A DNA stretch of 64,000 nt from Shinella zoogloeoides (GCF_022682305.1 NZ_CP093531.1:66188-130187), one strand, 5' to 3'. Positions 50,598 through 58,886 are shown, counted from the stretch's first letter. Notes: generated by a model from the sequence alone, not told the origin. Translations and numbers: made by a program.

Positions 50598-52199
50598 ATG
50601 CCGGCGCAGAGAAAACAGTTTCAGCCATCCAGCCGGGGAGACCTGTCGACGGCGCTGAAGAACCGGAAATCGCTTGCGATCGTCGCCCCGCAGTCGCCGA
50701 GACCGCCGGAGATGCTGGCAGGCATTTCCGTCGTCAAAGGCGCCGAGCAGCTGACGTCGTCGGACCTTGCCCTGCACGAGCTGCTGATCTCCAAAGCCTA
50801 CGAAACCGATATCTCGATGTCGCGCAGCTCCTACGAAATCCCGCTGGCCGAATGCCTGCGGTTTCTGTGGTCGGATGCCAGGGAAGCGGATGTGAGGGCC
50901 TCGCTGACTCGGATGGAACAGGTGAGGTTATCATTCGCGGGCGAAGAAGGCCGGTCGTTCAGCAACGTCCAGATGCTGACCGCATGGTCGGCGGAAAAAG
51001 GTGCGAGGATCGATATCGGGTACCAGTTCCCCGACCCCATCAAATGGCTGATGCGGACGATGCCTTCCTACGGCTATGTCGAGCTGGCCGCCATCGGACA
51101 CGGCGCGATGCGCTCCAGATATTCGGCGCTGCTCTACAAGAGGCTCGTGCACGAGGTCAGCCTGCGCAGGTGGCGAGAAGGTTCCGACAATTCCTTCGTA
51201 CTCGAGTTCACTCCCGCCGAACTGGCCGAGCTGGTGGGATTTCAAACGCCGGGTACGTCCTTCTTCTCGAAGCTTCAGGAACGGGTCATCTCAAGGTTCG
51301 CGCAGGATTTCCTCGGTGTGCGCAAGTTCAGCCTCAGGATCACCTACGACGGCCTGCCTTCGCCGGCGCGCGGCCAGGGAAAGAAGACGTCGCTGATTCA
51401 ACTGCACGTCAAGGTCCACCCCGACACGCACCACACGGTCCGTACCGACGACAGGGCGCTACGGGTCCGCGGTGAACAGGCCGGTAAGGCCGATGTTCCC
51501 AAATTCAGGATCAACAGCGTCTTCTGGCTGCAGGTCGCGCAAAAATTCAGGTCGCTCAGGCTAACCCATCATTCCGCTTACTGGACATGGAGCGTGGCGC
51601 TCGACGAGGCGCTGGAGGGCGTTCCGCTGACGGCCGGATACGGCCAGCGCCGCTATCGCGGGAAGAACCTCCTGGCGGCGATCGACGCAAACGGCGTCGA
51701 GGCGGCCGCCTGGTGCTTTTTCGCGGAAGAAGTGGAGATCGGGGCCGACCTCTGCAATTCGCCGCATGTCATACAGAAACTCGGGCAAGCCGACAAAAGC
51801 CGCCTGGAGCGGATCGCCGAGAAGAAGCGGAAACCAAAGTCCCGGCCTGCGGTCGAGGGGAGGGGGGCAACTGCCGCCGCGCCGAGCATCCTCGAACGTC
51901 CGGTGGAACCGTCCTTCGAGACCTGCACGCATATCGACCTGGAAATCGACCACGCCGCTTCTGCCACCGACCTGGATGGCTTTGTCTACGAACCGCTCAG
52001 CCAGGTGATCTGGAACGGAGACCACGAGCGCCGGCTACGCGTTCATTTCCGGGCGCCTGGCACGACCGCCCGCCAGCATTTCGGCTTCACGATCTCGCCC
52101 GGCGACGAGGGCGAGCTGCTCGCGGCTCTCAGGAAGCTCGACACCTGGCTGACCGGCCCGCCCATCTACCGCATCGAACACGAGGACGCACGTTCATGA
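50598..52199 (+). CDS. Second plasmid replication initiator (Rep_3-like winged-helix)
   Basis: The product is 533 residues. Residues 55-255 show the two-winged-helix plan of initiators of the Rep_3 type: LTSSDLALHELLISKAYETD, ISMSRSSYEIPLAECLRFLW, VRASLTRMEQVRLSFAGEEG, then SRYSALLYKRLVHEVSLRRW and FTPAELAELVGFQTPGTSFF. The C-terminal 280 residues are an unusual extension (TWSVALDEALEGVPLTAGYG, KLDTWLTGPPIYRIEHEDAR). Iteron-like motifs and AT-rich DNA upstream support an origin role. GAGGAA lies just before the ATG. Its stop overlaps the next gene as ATGA. Confidence 0.68.
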   Translation: MPAQRKQFQPSSRGDLSTALKNRKSLAIVAPQSPRPPEMLAGISVVKGAEQLTSSDLALHELLISKAYETDISMSRSSYEIPLAECLRFLWSDAREADVRASLTRMEQVRLSFAGEEGRSFSNVQMLTAWSAEKGARIDIGYQFPDPIKWLMRTMPSYGYVELAAIGHGAMRSRYSALLYKRLVHEVSLRRWREGSDNSFVLEFTPAELAELVGFQTPGTSFFSKLQERVISRFAQDFLGVRKFSLRITYDGLPSPARGQGKKTSLIQLHVKVHPDTHHTVRTDDRALRVRGEQAGKADVPKFRINSVFWLQVAQKFRSLRLTHHSAYWTWSVALDEALEGVPLTAGYGQRRYRGKNLLAAIDANGVEAAAWCFFAEEVEIGADLCNSPHVIQKLGQADKSRLERIAEKKRKPKSRPAVEGRGATAAAPSILERPVEPSFETCTHIDLEIDHAASATDLDGFVYEPLSQVIWNGDHERRLRVHFRAPGTTARQHFGFTISPGDEGELLAALRKLDTWLTGPPIYRIEHEDARS

Positions 52200-53212
52200 C
52201 GACGAAGCTGCCCGACGATGACGACAGCAAGCTCTATACCGTGCCGCATGCCGCCATCCTCCTGACCGCGGAACAGCCGCTCTCGCGGGAAGCCGGCATT
52301 GCGGCGATGCAGGCGGTCACCGCCTGTCTCGAGGCCGCCGACGATACTGGCGACATGCGCCCGATGTGGATCAAGTTTGAATCCATCGACACGGTTCACA
52401 TTTACCACCTGCTGGCAGTCCGCGTGCCTGCCAGCCGATCGTTCCTCGGCGAACTGGTCAAGGCGGTGCCTTCCATTGATCGCTTCAATCTCGTGGCCTC
52501 GTTCGACTACCGAGCCCGCCAGTATCCGAAGCCGAGGAAAAGGGTGTCGGTGAGCGGGAAGATGCCGGTTAAACAAGCGCCCCGGTCCGTTGAGGATTAT
52601 GTGAGCGAATGGCCGCTGAAGCTGCGGTTTCTCGCTACCGATGAAGCCAGGCGCGAGGCCCGGGAGCTTGGAAGCATTTATGAGAGATGGCCCTTCTTCA
52701 ATTTCTCCGACGAGGACCTGCGAGAGACCTCCGATCGCCTGATGCGAGATTTCGGTGAGCGGTATCCGCTGCTCGCGGAGGCCGACCGGATCATGGGCGG
52801 CAAGATCACGAAGGTGATCGCCGAGCTCGGCCGACACCCGCATGCACCGGTCTGGGAGCGCAAACGCTTCTGGGCCACGCTGAAAAACTGCGCCGTGATG
52901 AGCTGGGAAGCCTTCGCCGACGACCTTCTCGCGGAGATCGCCGCCGGCCGCACGGACAGGTTCCGCTTCCATGAGGAGCGGCTCGGTACTGCTGCCGAAC
53001 GGCATTTGCACCGGGATATCGCGCAGAAGGGCAAGCCGGTCGTCACGGTGAGCGAGCCGCGCTGCCCTCCCTCGGTTTCGCAGGCGCTTTGGCTACGGGT
53101 TCCCGAGGAACACCGGCAGGAGGCGATCGAGTTCGCGGCGAGAGGGTTGCGCAGGGGCATTCATCCCGAGGATGCCTTCGAGGATTTCGTGTCGTCGATC
53201 GCATCTCGTTAA
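52196..53212 (+). CDS. Unknown protein coupled to the initiator gene
   Basis: The product is 338 residues from ATG at 52196 (ATGA overlap with the initiator stop). N-terminal blocks are YTVPHAAILLTAEQPLSREA and SIDTVHIYHLLAVRVPASRS; the middle is charged and aromatic (ERWPFFNFSDEDLRETSDRL), and the C-terminus has EHRQEAIEFAARGLRRGIHP. No family is recognised. Tight coupling to a replication gene suggests a role in plasmid maintenance or copy control. The longer open frame upstream of this ATG only shadows the initiator gene. Confidence 0.65.
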   Translation: MTTKLPDDDDSKLYTVPHAAILLTAEQPLSREAGIAAMQAVTACLEAADDTGDMRPMWIKFESIDTVHIYHLLAVRVPASRSFLGELVKAVPSIDRFNLVASFDYRARQYPKPRKRVSVSGKMPVKQAPRSVEDYVSEWPLKLRFLATDEARREARELGSIYERWPFFNFSDEDLRETSDRLMRDFGERYPLLAEADRIMGGKITKVIAELGRHPHAPVWERKRFWATLKNCAVMSWEAFADDLLAEIAAGRTDRFRFHEERLGTAAERHLHRDIAQKGKPVVTVSEPRCPPSVSQALWLRVPEEHRQEAIEFAARGLRRGIHPEDAFEDFVSSIASR

Positions 53213-53240
53213 CCGGATCGCACACCACTCGGATGCCGCG

Positions 53241-53269
53241 TTGACTTTCAAATTTGCACGCGGCATAGT
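53241..53269 (+). promoter_or_regulatory. Promoter upstream of the AAA+/M41 operon
   Basis: TTGACT (53241-53246) and CATAGT (53264-53269) are separated by 17 bp in the 175-bp gap before the AAA+/M41 gene. This would drive the operon through the zinc-ribbon genes. Confidence 0.45.
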
Positions 53270-53387
53270 TGCATCAAGTTGGAGACCAGACGTCATGACG
53301 AAGACCCTGCGAATAGCCTGATGCGTTCCATCGCCCGCCATACCGGCCGGGCGGCGTTGTCAGTATGTTTGCAAGGAGCGGCCCGTC

Positions 53388-55379
53388 ATGGCGAGCAAGA
53401 CGCAAGAAAATTCGTTCGAGTGGGAGATCGCCCGTCTCCACATCCACAAAATCTTCCACGATCTCGGACCTGCTCCGAAGGGCACGCATCTCGTCCTCAT
53501 CCCGTCGACGGCGAGCGTTTCGCATTGGCATCGCGGCATGCAGGCTCGCATCCGCGCGATCAGGGGCAGCCTGGGCGAAGCCCCGAAGTCCAACACTCTC
53601 GCGGACGAACTCCGCATTCCCGACGAATGGGATGACATCGCAGCGAACACGGAACCGTCGGAATACGACGTCACGGTTCACATCCTGAGTTCGCTCGGCG
53701 TCGATGATCGCCTCGACAGCGAGGGATGCGTCATCCTGCTCGCCACGCCCGAAAACGAGAACCTCAATCATCCGTCGCTGCTGCTGCTCGATGGCCGCAT
53801 CAAGGTGCGCTACGACCTTGCTATGATCGTCGAGGCAGCGGCGGCCTGCGGCCGCGCGATCGACATGAAGGACGCCTATCTCCTGGCGCGCATGCCGCAT
53901 CGCCGCCGCGGCATCGCCTTCCATTCCCACCGTCCGATCCGCGAGAGCCACACCCTGCACGCCCAGGCCGTGAAACTCGAGGCCGAGCGTGAGGAAGCGG
54001 AACGCAAGGAGCAGGAAAAGGAGCAGAACAAGCGTAATCCCAAGGGCGACCGCGTCGTTCCCGACGATGTGGCCCCGCTTGAAGACATGCACGGCTTCGG
54101 CGCGGCGGCGGACTGGGGGCATGAACTGGCCGAGGATATCGAAGACTGGCGGCGCTGCGACATTCCCTGGAGCGACGTCGACAACGGCATCCTGCTGTCC
54201 GGTCCTCCCGGCTGCGGCAAGACGACGTTTGCCAAGGCCCTGGCGCGGTCGCTGGATGCCCACCTCGTTGTCGGCAGCTATTCCGCCTGGCTCGGCAGCG
54301 GTGGCGGTCATCAGGGCGATCTTCTGTGTTCGATGCGCTCGGCTTTCGCCGAAGCCATGAAGCACGCGCCGTCCGTCCTGCTGATCGACGAGATCGACAA
54401 TTTCGTGCAACGCGGCAGCATCGGCGATGGCCGCGCGGACGAATGGATGCGCGGTGTCGTCAACGGACTGCTCGAATGCATGGACGGCGCCATCGAGCGT
54501 GAAGGTGTCATCGTCGTCGGTGCGACCAACGACCCTTCCGGCATCGATGCCGCCCTTCGTCGTCCCGGCCGTCTCGACCGGCATATCGAGATTCCGCTTC
54601 CGGATGCGACGGCGCGGGCCGCGATCCTGCGCCAGCACCTTGGAGCCGGGGAGCTCGATCTGCTGTCGCTGACGCGACAGACGGATGGGATGTCGGGCGC
54701 CGATCTCGAACGCATCGCCCGCGATGCCCGTCGCCGTGCCCGCCGTGAGCGCGCCGATATCGAGCTTCGCCATGTCGTCGACTCGCTTCCGGTTCGCCAG
54801 CGCCGGACGGCCGCGACCCTGCGTCACATCGCGGTCCATGAATGCGGTCACGCCGTTGTCGCCGCTGCGATCGGCTGCACGGTCGGCGAGATCATGATCG
54901 AGCCTGACTTTATTCCCGGCCAGGCAAAGTACATCGGCGGCTTCGCGGCAATCGGCATGCCCGAGGGTCTCCATGATTTCCAGTGGTATATCGACCGTAT
55001 TACGCACAACATGGGCGGGCTGGTCGCCGAGGAGATGGTTTACGGCAGCCATAGCGACAGCGTCGCCATCGATCTCTACAACGCGACGGAAACGGCGCGC
55101 CACGCCCTTGCGGGCTTCGGCATGGGCGAGAGCCTGTATTCTCACGGCGTCCCCGGCCTGACCGACCTGACGCATGCCGCCGATCTCGATCCCGTGCTCC
55201 GCCGGGATATCGACGACCTGCTCCATAGCCAGGTTTTGCGCGCCCGCGCCGTTCTCGAAGAACACCGCGCAGCGTTCGACGAACTGGTCGAGCTGCTGCT
55301 CACGCACGAGCGTCTCGACGGGGCCGTGGTGCATGAGCTCGTCCGCCGTCCGCGCCGCCAGCTGGCTCTGGCGAACTAG
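53388..55379 (+). CDS. Soluble AAA+ ATPase with M41 (FtsH-like) metallopeptidase domain
   Basis: The product is 663 residues. A 200-residue N-terminal region of unknown fold and a highly charged segment (EREEAERKEQEKEQNKRN, about 205) precede the AAA+ module: Walker A LLSGPPGCGKTTFAKALARS (about 268), Walker B SVLLIDEIDNFVQR (about 327), and VVGATNDPSGIDAALRRPGR with the arginine finger. The peptidase has HIAVHECGHAVVAAAIG (HE-x-x-H zinc site, about 485) and IDLYNATETARH with the third ligand Asp. FtsH membrane helices are absent, so it is cytoplasmic. It heads an operon with a phosphoesterase and zinc-ribbon genes. Substrate unknown. Confidence 0.85.
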   Translation: MASKTQENSFEWEIARLHIHKIFHDLGPAPKGTHLVLIPSTASVSHWHRGMQARIRAIRGSLGEAPKSNTLADELRIPDEWDDIAANTEPSEYDVTVHILSSLGVDDRLDSEGCVILLATPENENLNHPSLLLLDGRIKVRYDLAMIVEAAAACGRAIDMKDAYLLARMPHRRRGIAFHSHRPIRESHTLHAQAVKLEAEREEAERKEQEKEQNKRNPKGDRVVPDDVAPLEDMHGFGAAADWGHELAEDIEDWRRCDIPWSDVDNGILLSGPPGCGKTTFAKALARSLDAHLVVGSYSAWLGSGGGHQGDLLCSMRSAFAEAMKHAPSVLLIDEIDNFVQRGSIGDGRADEWMRGVVNGLLECMDGAIEREGVIVVGATNDPSGIDAALRRPGRLDRHIEIPLPDATARAAILRQHLGAGELDLLSLTRQTDGMSGADLERIARDARRRARRERADIELRHVVDSLPVRQRRTAATLRHIAVHECGHAVVAAAIGCTVGEIMIEPDFIPGQAKYIGGFAAIGMPEGLHDFQWYIDRITHNMGGLVAEEMVYGSHSDSVAIDLYNATETARHALAGFGMGESLYSHGVPGLTDLTHAADLDPVLRRDIDDLLHSQVLRARAVLEEHRAAFDELVELLLTHERLDGAVVHELVRRPRRQLALAN

Positions 55380-55388
55380 GAAGGGCGG

Positions 55389-55928
55389 ATGTTCGTGCAG
55401 AAATTCTACATTGCGGACACGCATTTTCGCCATGAGCGCATTCTCACGCTCCAGCCGCGCCCGTTTCCGTCTATCGACGCGCATGACAATGCCATCGTCG
55501 AACGCTGGAACGCGGTCGTACGCGACCACGACATCGTCTATCACCTTGGCGATTTCGCGTTCCGCCTCGGCGAGCGGTTCGACAAGCTCTCCTGGCTGTT
55601 TTCCCGGCTGAAGGGGCGCAAGCACCTCGTCCTCGGAAACCACGATGTGACGAGCAAGGGCGAGATTCACCCGCATCTTGCCGCGCTCGCCTGGGCCGCG
55701 CCTCCGGCGCATGCGTTGCGCACCAGGGATGGCGGCCGCGAAATCTACCTGTCGCACTATGCCTGCCGGACCTGGCCCTGCCAGCACTACGGCGCGGTGC
55801 ATTTTTACGGCCATTCACACGGGCATCTGCCCGGCACCGGCCTGTCGCGCGACGTCGGTGTCGATCTTCCCGATGTCGATTTCACGCCACGCACTTTCGA
55901 TGAACTGACGAAGGAGATGTTTCGATGA
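55389..55928 (+). CDS. Small calcineurin-like metallophosphoesterase
   Basis: The product is 179 residues. YIADTHFRHERI (D-x-H), VYHLGDFAFRL (GD), LVLGNHDVTSKG (GNHD), YLSHYACRTWP (H) and HFYGHSHGHLPG (GHSH) give a complete two-metal site. This compact type is frequent on phages and plasmids and may act on nucleotides or nucleic acids. It starts 9 bp after the AAA+/M41 stop and its own stop overlaps the next start (ATGA). Confidence 0.85.
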   Translation: MFVQKFYIADTHFRHERILTLQPRPFPSIDAHDNAIVERWNAVVRDHDIVYHLGDFAFRLGERFDKLSWLFSRLKGRKHLVLGNHDVTSKGEIHPHLAALAWAAPPAHALRTRDGGREIYLSHYACRTWPCQHYGAVHFYGHSHGHLPGTGLSRDVGVDLPDVDFTPRTFDELTKEMFR

Positions 55929-56212
55929 CCGGTGCAGAACTGAATGAACTGTACGGGGCGGTGATTTCGCCAGACGCTCGGGTTGCCGTTCCGCAGGCAT
56001 GGATGCCCGCGGTGCATGAAGCGATGCGCGCCTTCGAGGTGCTACCGACGCGTGTCCGCGCTTTCATGATCGTCACTGGCATCGCGGAGGCCGCTGGCGC
56101 AATCGAGTTCCAGCTCGCAGCCGCGCCGACATATATCGATGAGGATGGCTGGGAGATGATCTCCGGCATCCTCGCGAATGCCAACGCCGCTATTCATCGG
56201 AGCGTTCACTGA
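55925..56212 (+). CDS. Unknown small protein in the AAA+/M41 operon
   Basis: The product is 95 residues (MTGAELNELYGAVISPDARV). ATRVRAFMIV-like and AAGAIEFQLAAAPTYIDEDG segments suggest a mixed alpha/beta domain. No family is recognised. It is coupled on both sides: ATGA with the phosphoesterase and TGATG with the next gene. Confidence 0.65.
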   Translation: MTGAELNELYGAVISPDARVAVPQAWMPAVHEAMRAFEVLPTRVRAFMIVTGIAEAAGAIEFQLAAAPTYIDEDGWEMISGILANANAAIHRSVH

Positions 56213-56823
56213 TGGATCTCCGATACGATCTGGAAATCCGTGCTGCGGCCGGCGGCATCCTGCCGGATGGTGCCGGGATCGATGCCGGAAACGGTTGGCG
56301 AAGCCTCATTTCGACCGCCATCGCCGGGATCGCGCAGGCCGCCGGAGATCGCGTTACGATCCGAAAGGTCGGCGAAAAGATGGGATACCTGGACCTCCGT
56401 CTTGCGGTCAAGGAACTCCCTCGCGAAACGATCAATGCCGTCTATGGGATCGCAGGGCAGGCGAGGGCACAATCGGGCGATATCTGCGAGCTTTGCGGCC
56501 GGCCCGGAGAAATCCGCAGGACCGGCTGGCATCGGGTGCGTTGCGACGGATGCGAGGACGAGCACCCGCGCCGTCGCCGGTTCATGGACTTGCACCGGAA
56601 CGATATCGACGAAGCCGCTGCCCACTATATCGGGGTCTGCCTGGAACATGGCCGGCTCTTTCCTGTCGCCAACATCGCGCTCCAGGCGTGGCCGGACGAC
56701 GTCGACCGCCGTCACTTCATCGATGCCGTGAACGACGCGGTGAGTTGGTGGCGAGCGGGCTCATGGATCGAACGGGTCGGCGACGAGCCGCGCGAGGCGT
56801 TTCGGGGACTTCGATTTCCGTGA
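56212..56823 (+). CDS. Zinc-ribbon protein, paralogue 1
   Basis: The product is 203 residues. GNGWRSLISTAIAGIAQAAG and VRTIRKVGEKMGYLDLRLAV-like blocks precede a four-cysteine zinc ribbon, CELCGRPGEIRRTGWHRVRC with DGCEDE (about residues 92-118). The C-terminal half is helical and aromatic (FIDAVNDAVSWWRAGSWIER). The plan G-W-R, K-x-G-x-L-D, C-x-x-C-G-x-P, C-D-x-C is shared with the gene at 56877, so the two are paralogues. No known family. It might be a nucleic-acid-binding or adaptor protein for the upstream protease. Confidence 0.65.
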   Translation: MDLRYDLEIRAAAGGILPDGAGIDAGNGWRSLISTAIAGIAQAAGDRVTIRKVGEKMGYLDLRLAVKELPRETINAVYGIAGQARAQSGDICELCGRPGEIRRTGWHRVRCDGCEDEHPRRRRFMDLHRNDIDEAAAHYIGVCLEHGRLFPVANIALQAWPDDVDRRHFIDAVNDAVSWWRAGSWIERVGDEPREAFRGLRFP

Positions 56824-56829
56824 TTGCAG

Positions 56830-56864
56830 GCGTTGTTGCTGTTTCCAGGAAACAGCAACAACGC
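56830..56864. promoter_or_regulatory. Perfect 35-bp palindrome between the zinc-ribbon paralogues
   Basis: GCGTTGTTGCTGTTTCC (56830-56846) and its exact inverse GGAAACAGCAACAACGC (56848-56864) flank a single A. No T run follows, so it is not a typical terminator. It lies six bases after the stop of paralogue 1 and just before the GAGGAGGG ribosome-binding site of paralogue 2. It could be an operator, an RNA hairpin that adjusts translation of the second paralogue, or a processing site. Confidence 0.7.
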
Positions 56865-56876
56865 GAGGAGGGACTG

Positions 56877-57692
56877 ATGGAAGACTGGCTGGAAACCCTG
56901 CGCCGCCGCTACCGGATCAATGCCGACGCCGAATTCGCCATCGGCCGCGGTTGGCGCGGTATCGTCGAACGCTTCTATGCGTCAGCAGAGGCGATCCTCG
57001 TCGATCCCGGACGGATGCGCACGGGGCAGATCAAGGAGAAACTCGGCCGTCTGGATATCCACGTCGATGTCGATGAAACCTATCGGTCGCTGATCGGCTG
57101 GCACGTCAGGTGGGCCGAGGAGCAGGCCTCTTTTACATGCGAGCATTGCGGATCGCCTTACGCGTCACTCACGCCGACGAGACACATCGTCGAGTGCGAC
57201 GACTGCCGCTATCTCGGCCTCGCACTCGACCAGAGAACCCGCCGGGCATCAGAGATCGCATCCGCTACCCGGCGCTATGTCCGGGACTGCGCGCGTGCCG
57301 GAAAAGTCCTCGACATCGAGGCGTGGGCGGAACGGCGGTGGCGAAAGAACAGCGAGCTGAAGCGCAAGGCGATGCTCGACGCCGTGCGTGACGAAATTCG
57401 CCAGGGCGTCGCCGTGGTCGATGTCTGGCGGCGTTTCGAGGTCCCCGGAAAGATCGCCCGCGAGCTCGTCGGCGCACATTCCTATGCCGATCTGTACTGC
57501 ATTCTTCGCGACAATGCGATGGAACCGGGGTTTCGGCCGGGGGAGGTCGCACGCTGGGTTGCCGACGGGAAGATGGAAAAATCGCAGGTCGTCGAGATTT
57601 TTGGGATCGCCGACGATGATGTGGAGGCTTTTCTGTCGGCATGGCTGGCCGAGGAGGCCAGCAAAAAGCAGGAACCGGATGCCGGCGACTGA
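56877..57692 (+). CDS. Zinc-ribbon protein, paralogue 2
   Basis: The product is 271 residues from ATG at 56877 with GAGGAGGG eight bases upstream. GRGWRGIVERFYASAEAILV and IKEKLGRLDIHVDVDETYRS match the corresponding blocks of paralogue 1. FTCEHCGSPYASLTPTRHIV with ECDDCRYLG is the zinc ribbon (about residues 83-108). The longer C-terminus has a helix-turn-helix-like stretch (VVDVWRRFEVPGKIARELVG) and a second helical repeat (KMEKSQVVEIFGIADDDVEA). DNA binding is plausible but unproven. Confidence 0.65.
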   Translation: MEDWLETLRRRYRINADAEFAIGRGWRGIVERFYASAEAILVDPGRMRTGQIKEKLGRLDIHVDVDETYRSLIGWHVRWAEEQASFTCEHCGSPYASLTPTRHIVECDDCRYLGLALDQRTRRASEIASATRRYVRDCARAGKVLDIEAWAERRWRKNSELKRKAMLDAVRDEIRQGVAVVDVWRRFEVPGKIARELVGAHSYADLYCILRDNAMEPGFRPGEVARWVADGKMEKSQVVEIFGIADDDVEAFLSAWLAEEASKKQEPDAGD

Positions 57693-57735
57693 TGCCGGCG
57701 TAAATCTCCTGCATGTCGGCGTTCGTACTTTGCCT

Positions 57736-58323
57736 TCAGCCAAGGCGGACCGGTTCGCGTGCCGGCTCCCGTTTGAAGTCCAGGCCGTCATAGATGTCGC
57801 TGAGCGCCAGCGTCGCTCCGAGTTCAGGGAAATCGATGACGTCGCCGAATCTCTCGTACAGGGTCTCACACCAGCCTTCGCCCTCGCGGGCATGCAAAAG
57901 GGCGCATGCGTCGTTCGTGTCGACCAGCAGGACGTATCTGATCCCGGGCTTCGACTTGTACTCAAAAACCTTTCGGTGGGAATCGAAGTCACGCGTCGCT
58001 GGAGAGACGACCTCAACCATTAGCACGGGTTCCGTCGCCAGCATTGCCTGGTCTTCCATCCTGCCGCAATCGACGACGATTGCCGGATATCTCACCGTAC
58101 CGAAGATGGTCGAAACACCTGAATTTGCGGCTGTCGGACGGCATCCTTTTCCTCGCAGCTGGTTGTGAAGTGCAGCCAGGGTATTGGCCACGATAGCCTG
58201 GTGCCGCTGATTGCTACCGGCCACCATGACGGCTTCGCCATTGACCAGCTCCCACTTCTCATCCCGTGTCTGGATAAATTCCAGGAAGGCATCCTCGGAC
58301 ATTTCGGATGTTGCCGGCTGCAT
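57736..58323 (-). CDS. Uma2-family PD-(D/E)XK nuclease-fold protein
   Basis: The product is about 195 residues from ATG at 58323 (MQPATSEMSEDAFLEFIQTR). The Uma2 core is clear: ELVNGEAVMVAGSNQRHQAI, IVVDCGRMEDQAMLATEPVL, MVEVVSPATRDFDSHRKVFE and YKSKPGIRYVLLVDTNDACA. Asp in VVDCG, Glu in VEVVSP and Lys in EYKS fit the nuclease-fold site. Uma2 proteins are very common in cyanobacteria and some proteobacteria and have no settled role. It stands alone, convergent with the zinc-ribbon operon. Confidence 0.85.
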   Translation of the reverse strand: MQPATSEMSEDAFLEFIQTRDEKWELVNGEAVMVAGSNQRHQAIVANTLAALHNQLRGKGCRPTAANSGVSTIFGTVRYPAIVVDCGRMEDQAMLATEPVLMVEVVSPATRDFDSHRKVFEYKSKPGIRYVLLVDTNDACALLHAREGEGWCETLYERFGDVIDFPELGATLALSDIYDGLDFKREPAREPVRLG

Positions 58324-58482
58324 CGTGAAAACCTCCCTGACCATTTGCGTGATCGTAATGAAGTAGTTTGTAAGCCTCAAGTAAATGCGCCTCAAAAACC
58401 TCGTTTGAAAAAATAACAAGTTTTAATATACAAATTGAAAATTGCAGCCGAAAATAAAATAAAGAAAATTTCGATACTACTG
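58324..58482. other. AT-rich spacer upstream of the RNA locus
   Basis: Strongly AT-rich (for example 58405-58475). It should contain the promoter of the Uma2 gene on the minus strand. No gene is seen. Confidence 0.4.
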
Positions 58483-58511
58483 TTGACGCGAGATGTATAG
58501 AGAATTACATT
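58483..58511 (+). promoter_or_regulatory. Promoter of the candidate structured RNA
   Basis: TTGACG (58483-58488), a 17-bp spacer and TACATT (58506-58511). No gene with family support follows for more than 650 bp, so the transcript is mainly non-coding. Confidence 0.5.
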
Positions 58512-58517
58512 GGAATG

Positions 58518-58886
58518 GTCGGAACGAAAGATGTGGATATGACCTCCGTCTATATCTGATAATACCGATCCGGTTAGGTTGCCCCTTGAGGGCTTGGAAG
58601 AACCGTAACGGCAAGAAATTGCCTTTGCATGTTATGTTTCCCTTCGGGGGATCAGGAAATGACCGGCCGAAAGGCTTGACGTTTCCAGTTATGTTGCCCC
58701 TTGAGGGCTTGCCCTGCAGACGCAGGGATGTCCTCCCTTCCCGGGAGGGTTTGACACAGCCCCGCCTCGCTAGCTTCAGCGGAGCAGGGGTCAAACACTT
58801 CACCGCCATGCAGGCGGCTCTGAACAGACAGCTCCCGTTCGCGTGGAGTCACAAGAGGGTGGCAGCGATGCCACCCTTTTCTTTGG
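58518..58886 (+). ncRNA. Candidate structured RNA with tandem hairpin repeats and terminator
   Basis: Downstream of a good promoter come three units about 57-58 nt apart, each starting GTTAGGTT or GTTATGTT (58573, 58631, 58688) followed by a hairpin: GCCC-CTTGA-GGGC (58581-58593 and 58696-58708) or CCC-TTCG-GGG (58640-58649). Each is followed by a second hairpin: GGCAA-GAAA-TTGCC (58610), GCC-GAAA-GGC (58667), CCCTG-CAGACG-CAGGG (58711). Then come CCTCCC-TTCC-GGGAGG, a long GTTTGAC...GTCAAAC stem (58748-58796), CCGCC-ATGCA-GGCGG, and the terminator GGGTGGCA-GCGA-TGCCACCC-TTTTCTTT. The long open frame across it has no protein-like character. An interspersed palindromic element is the alternative. 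Confidence 0.5.
58857..58884 (+). terminator. Rho-independent terminator of the RNA locus
   Basis: GGGTGGCA and TGCCACCC form an 8-bp GC-rich stem around GCGA, followed by TTTTCTTT. Confidence 0.75.

Noticed and set aside
53274..55814. 846-codon open frame on the minus strand over the AAA+/M41 gene
   Set aside because: Repetitive Ala/Arg/His composition without domains; the plus strand has intact Walker and zinc motifs, so the frame is a shadow.
58573..58708. Tandem spacing of 57-58 nt suggested a CRISPR array
   Set aside because: Only about 20 nt of each unit is conserved, the units form hairpins, and there are no Cas genes nearby.
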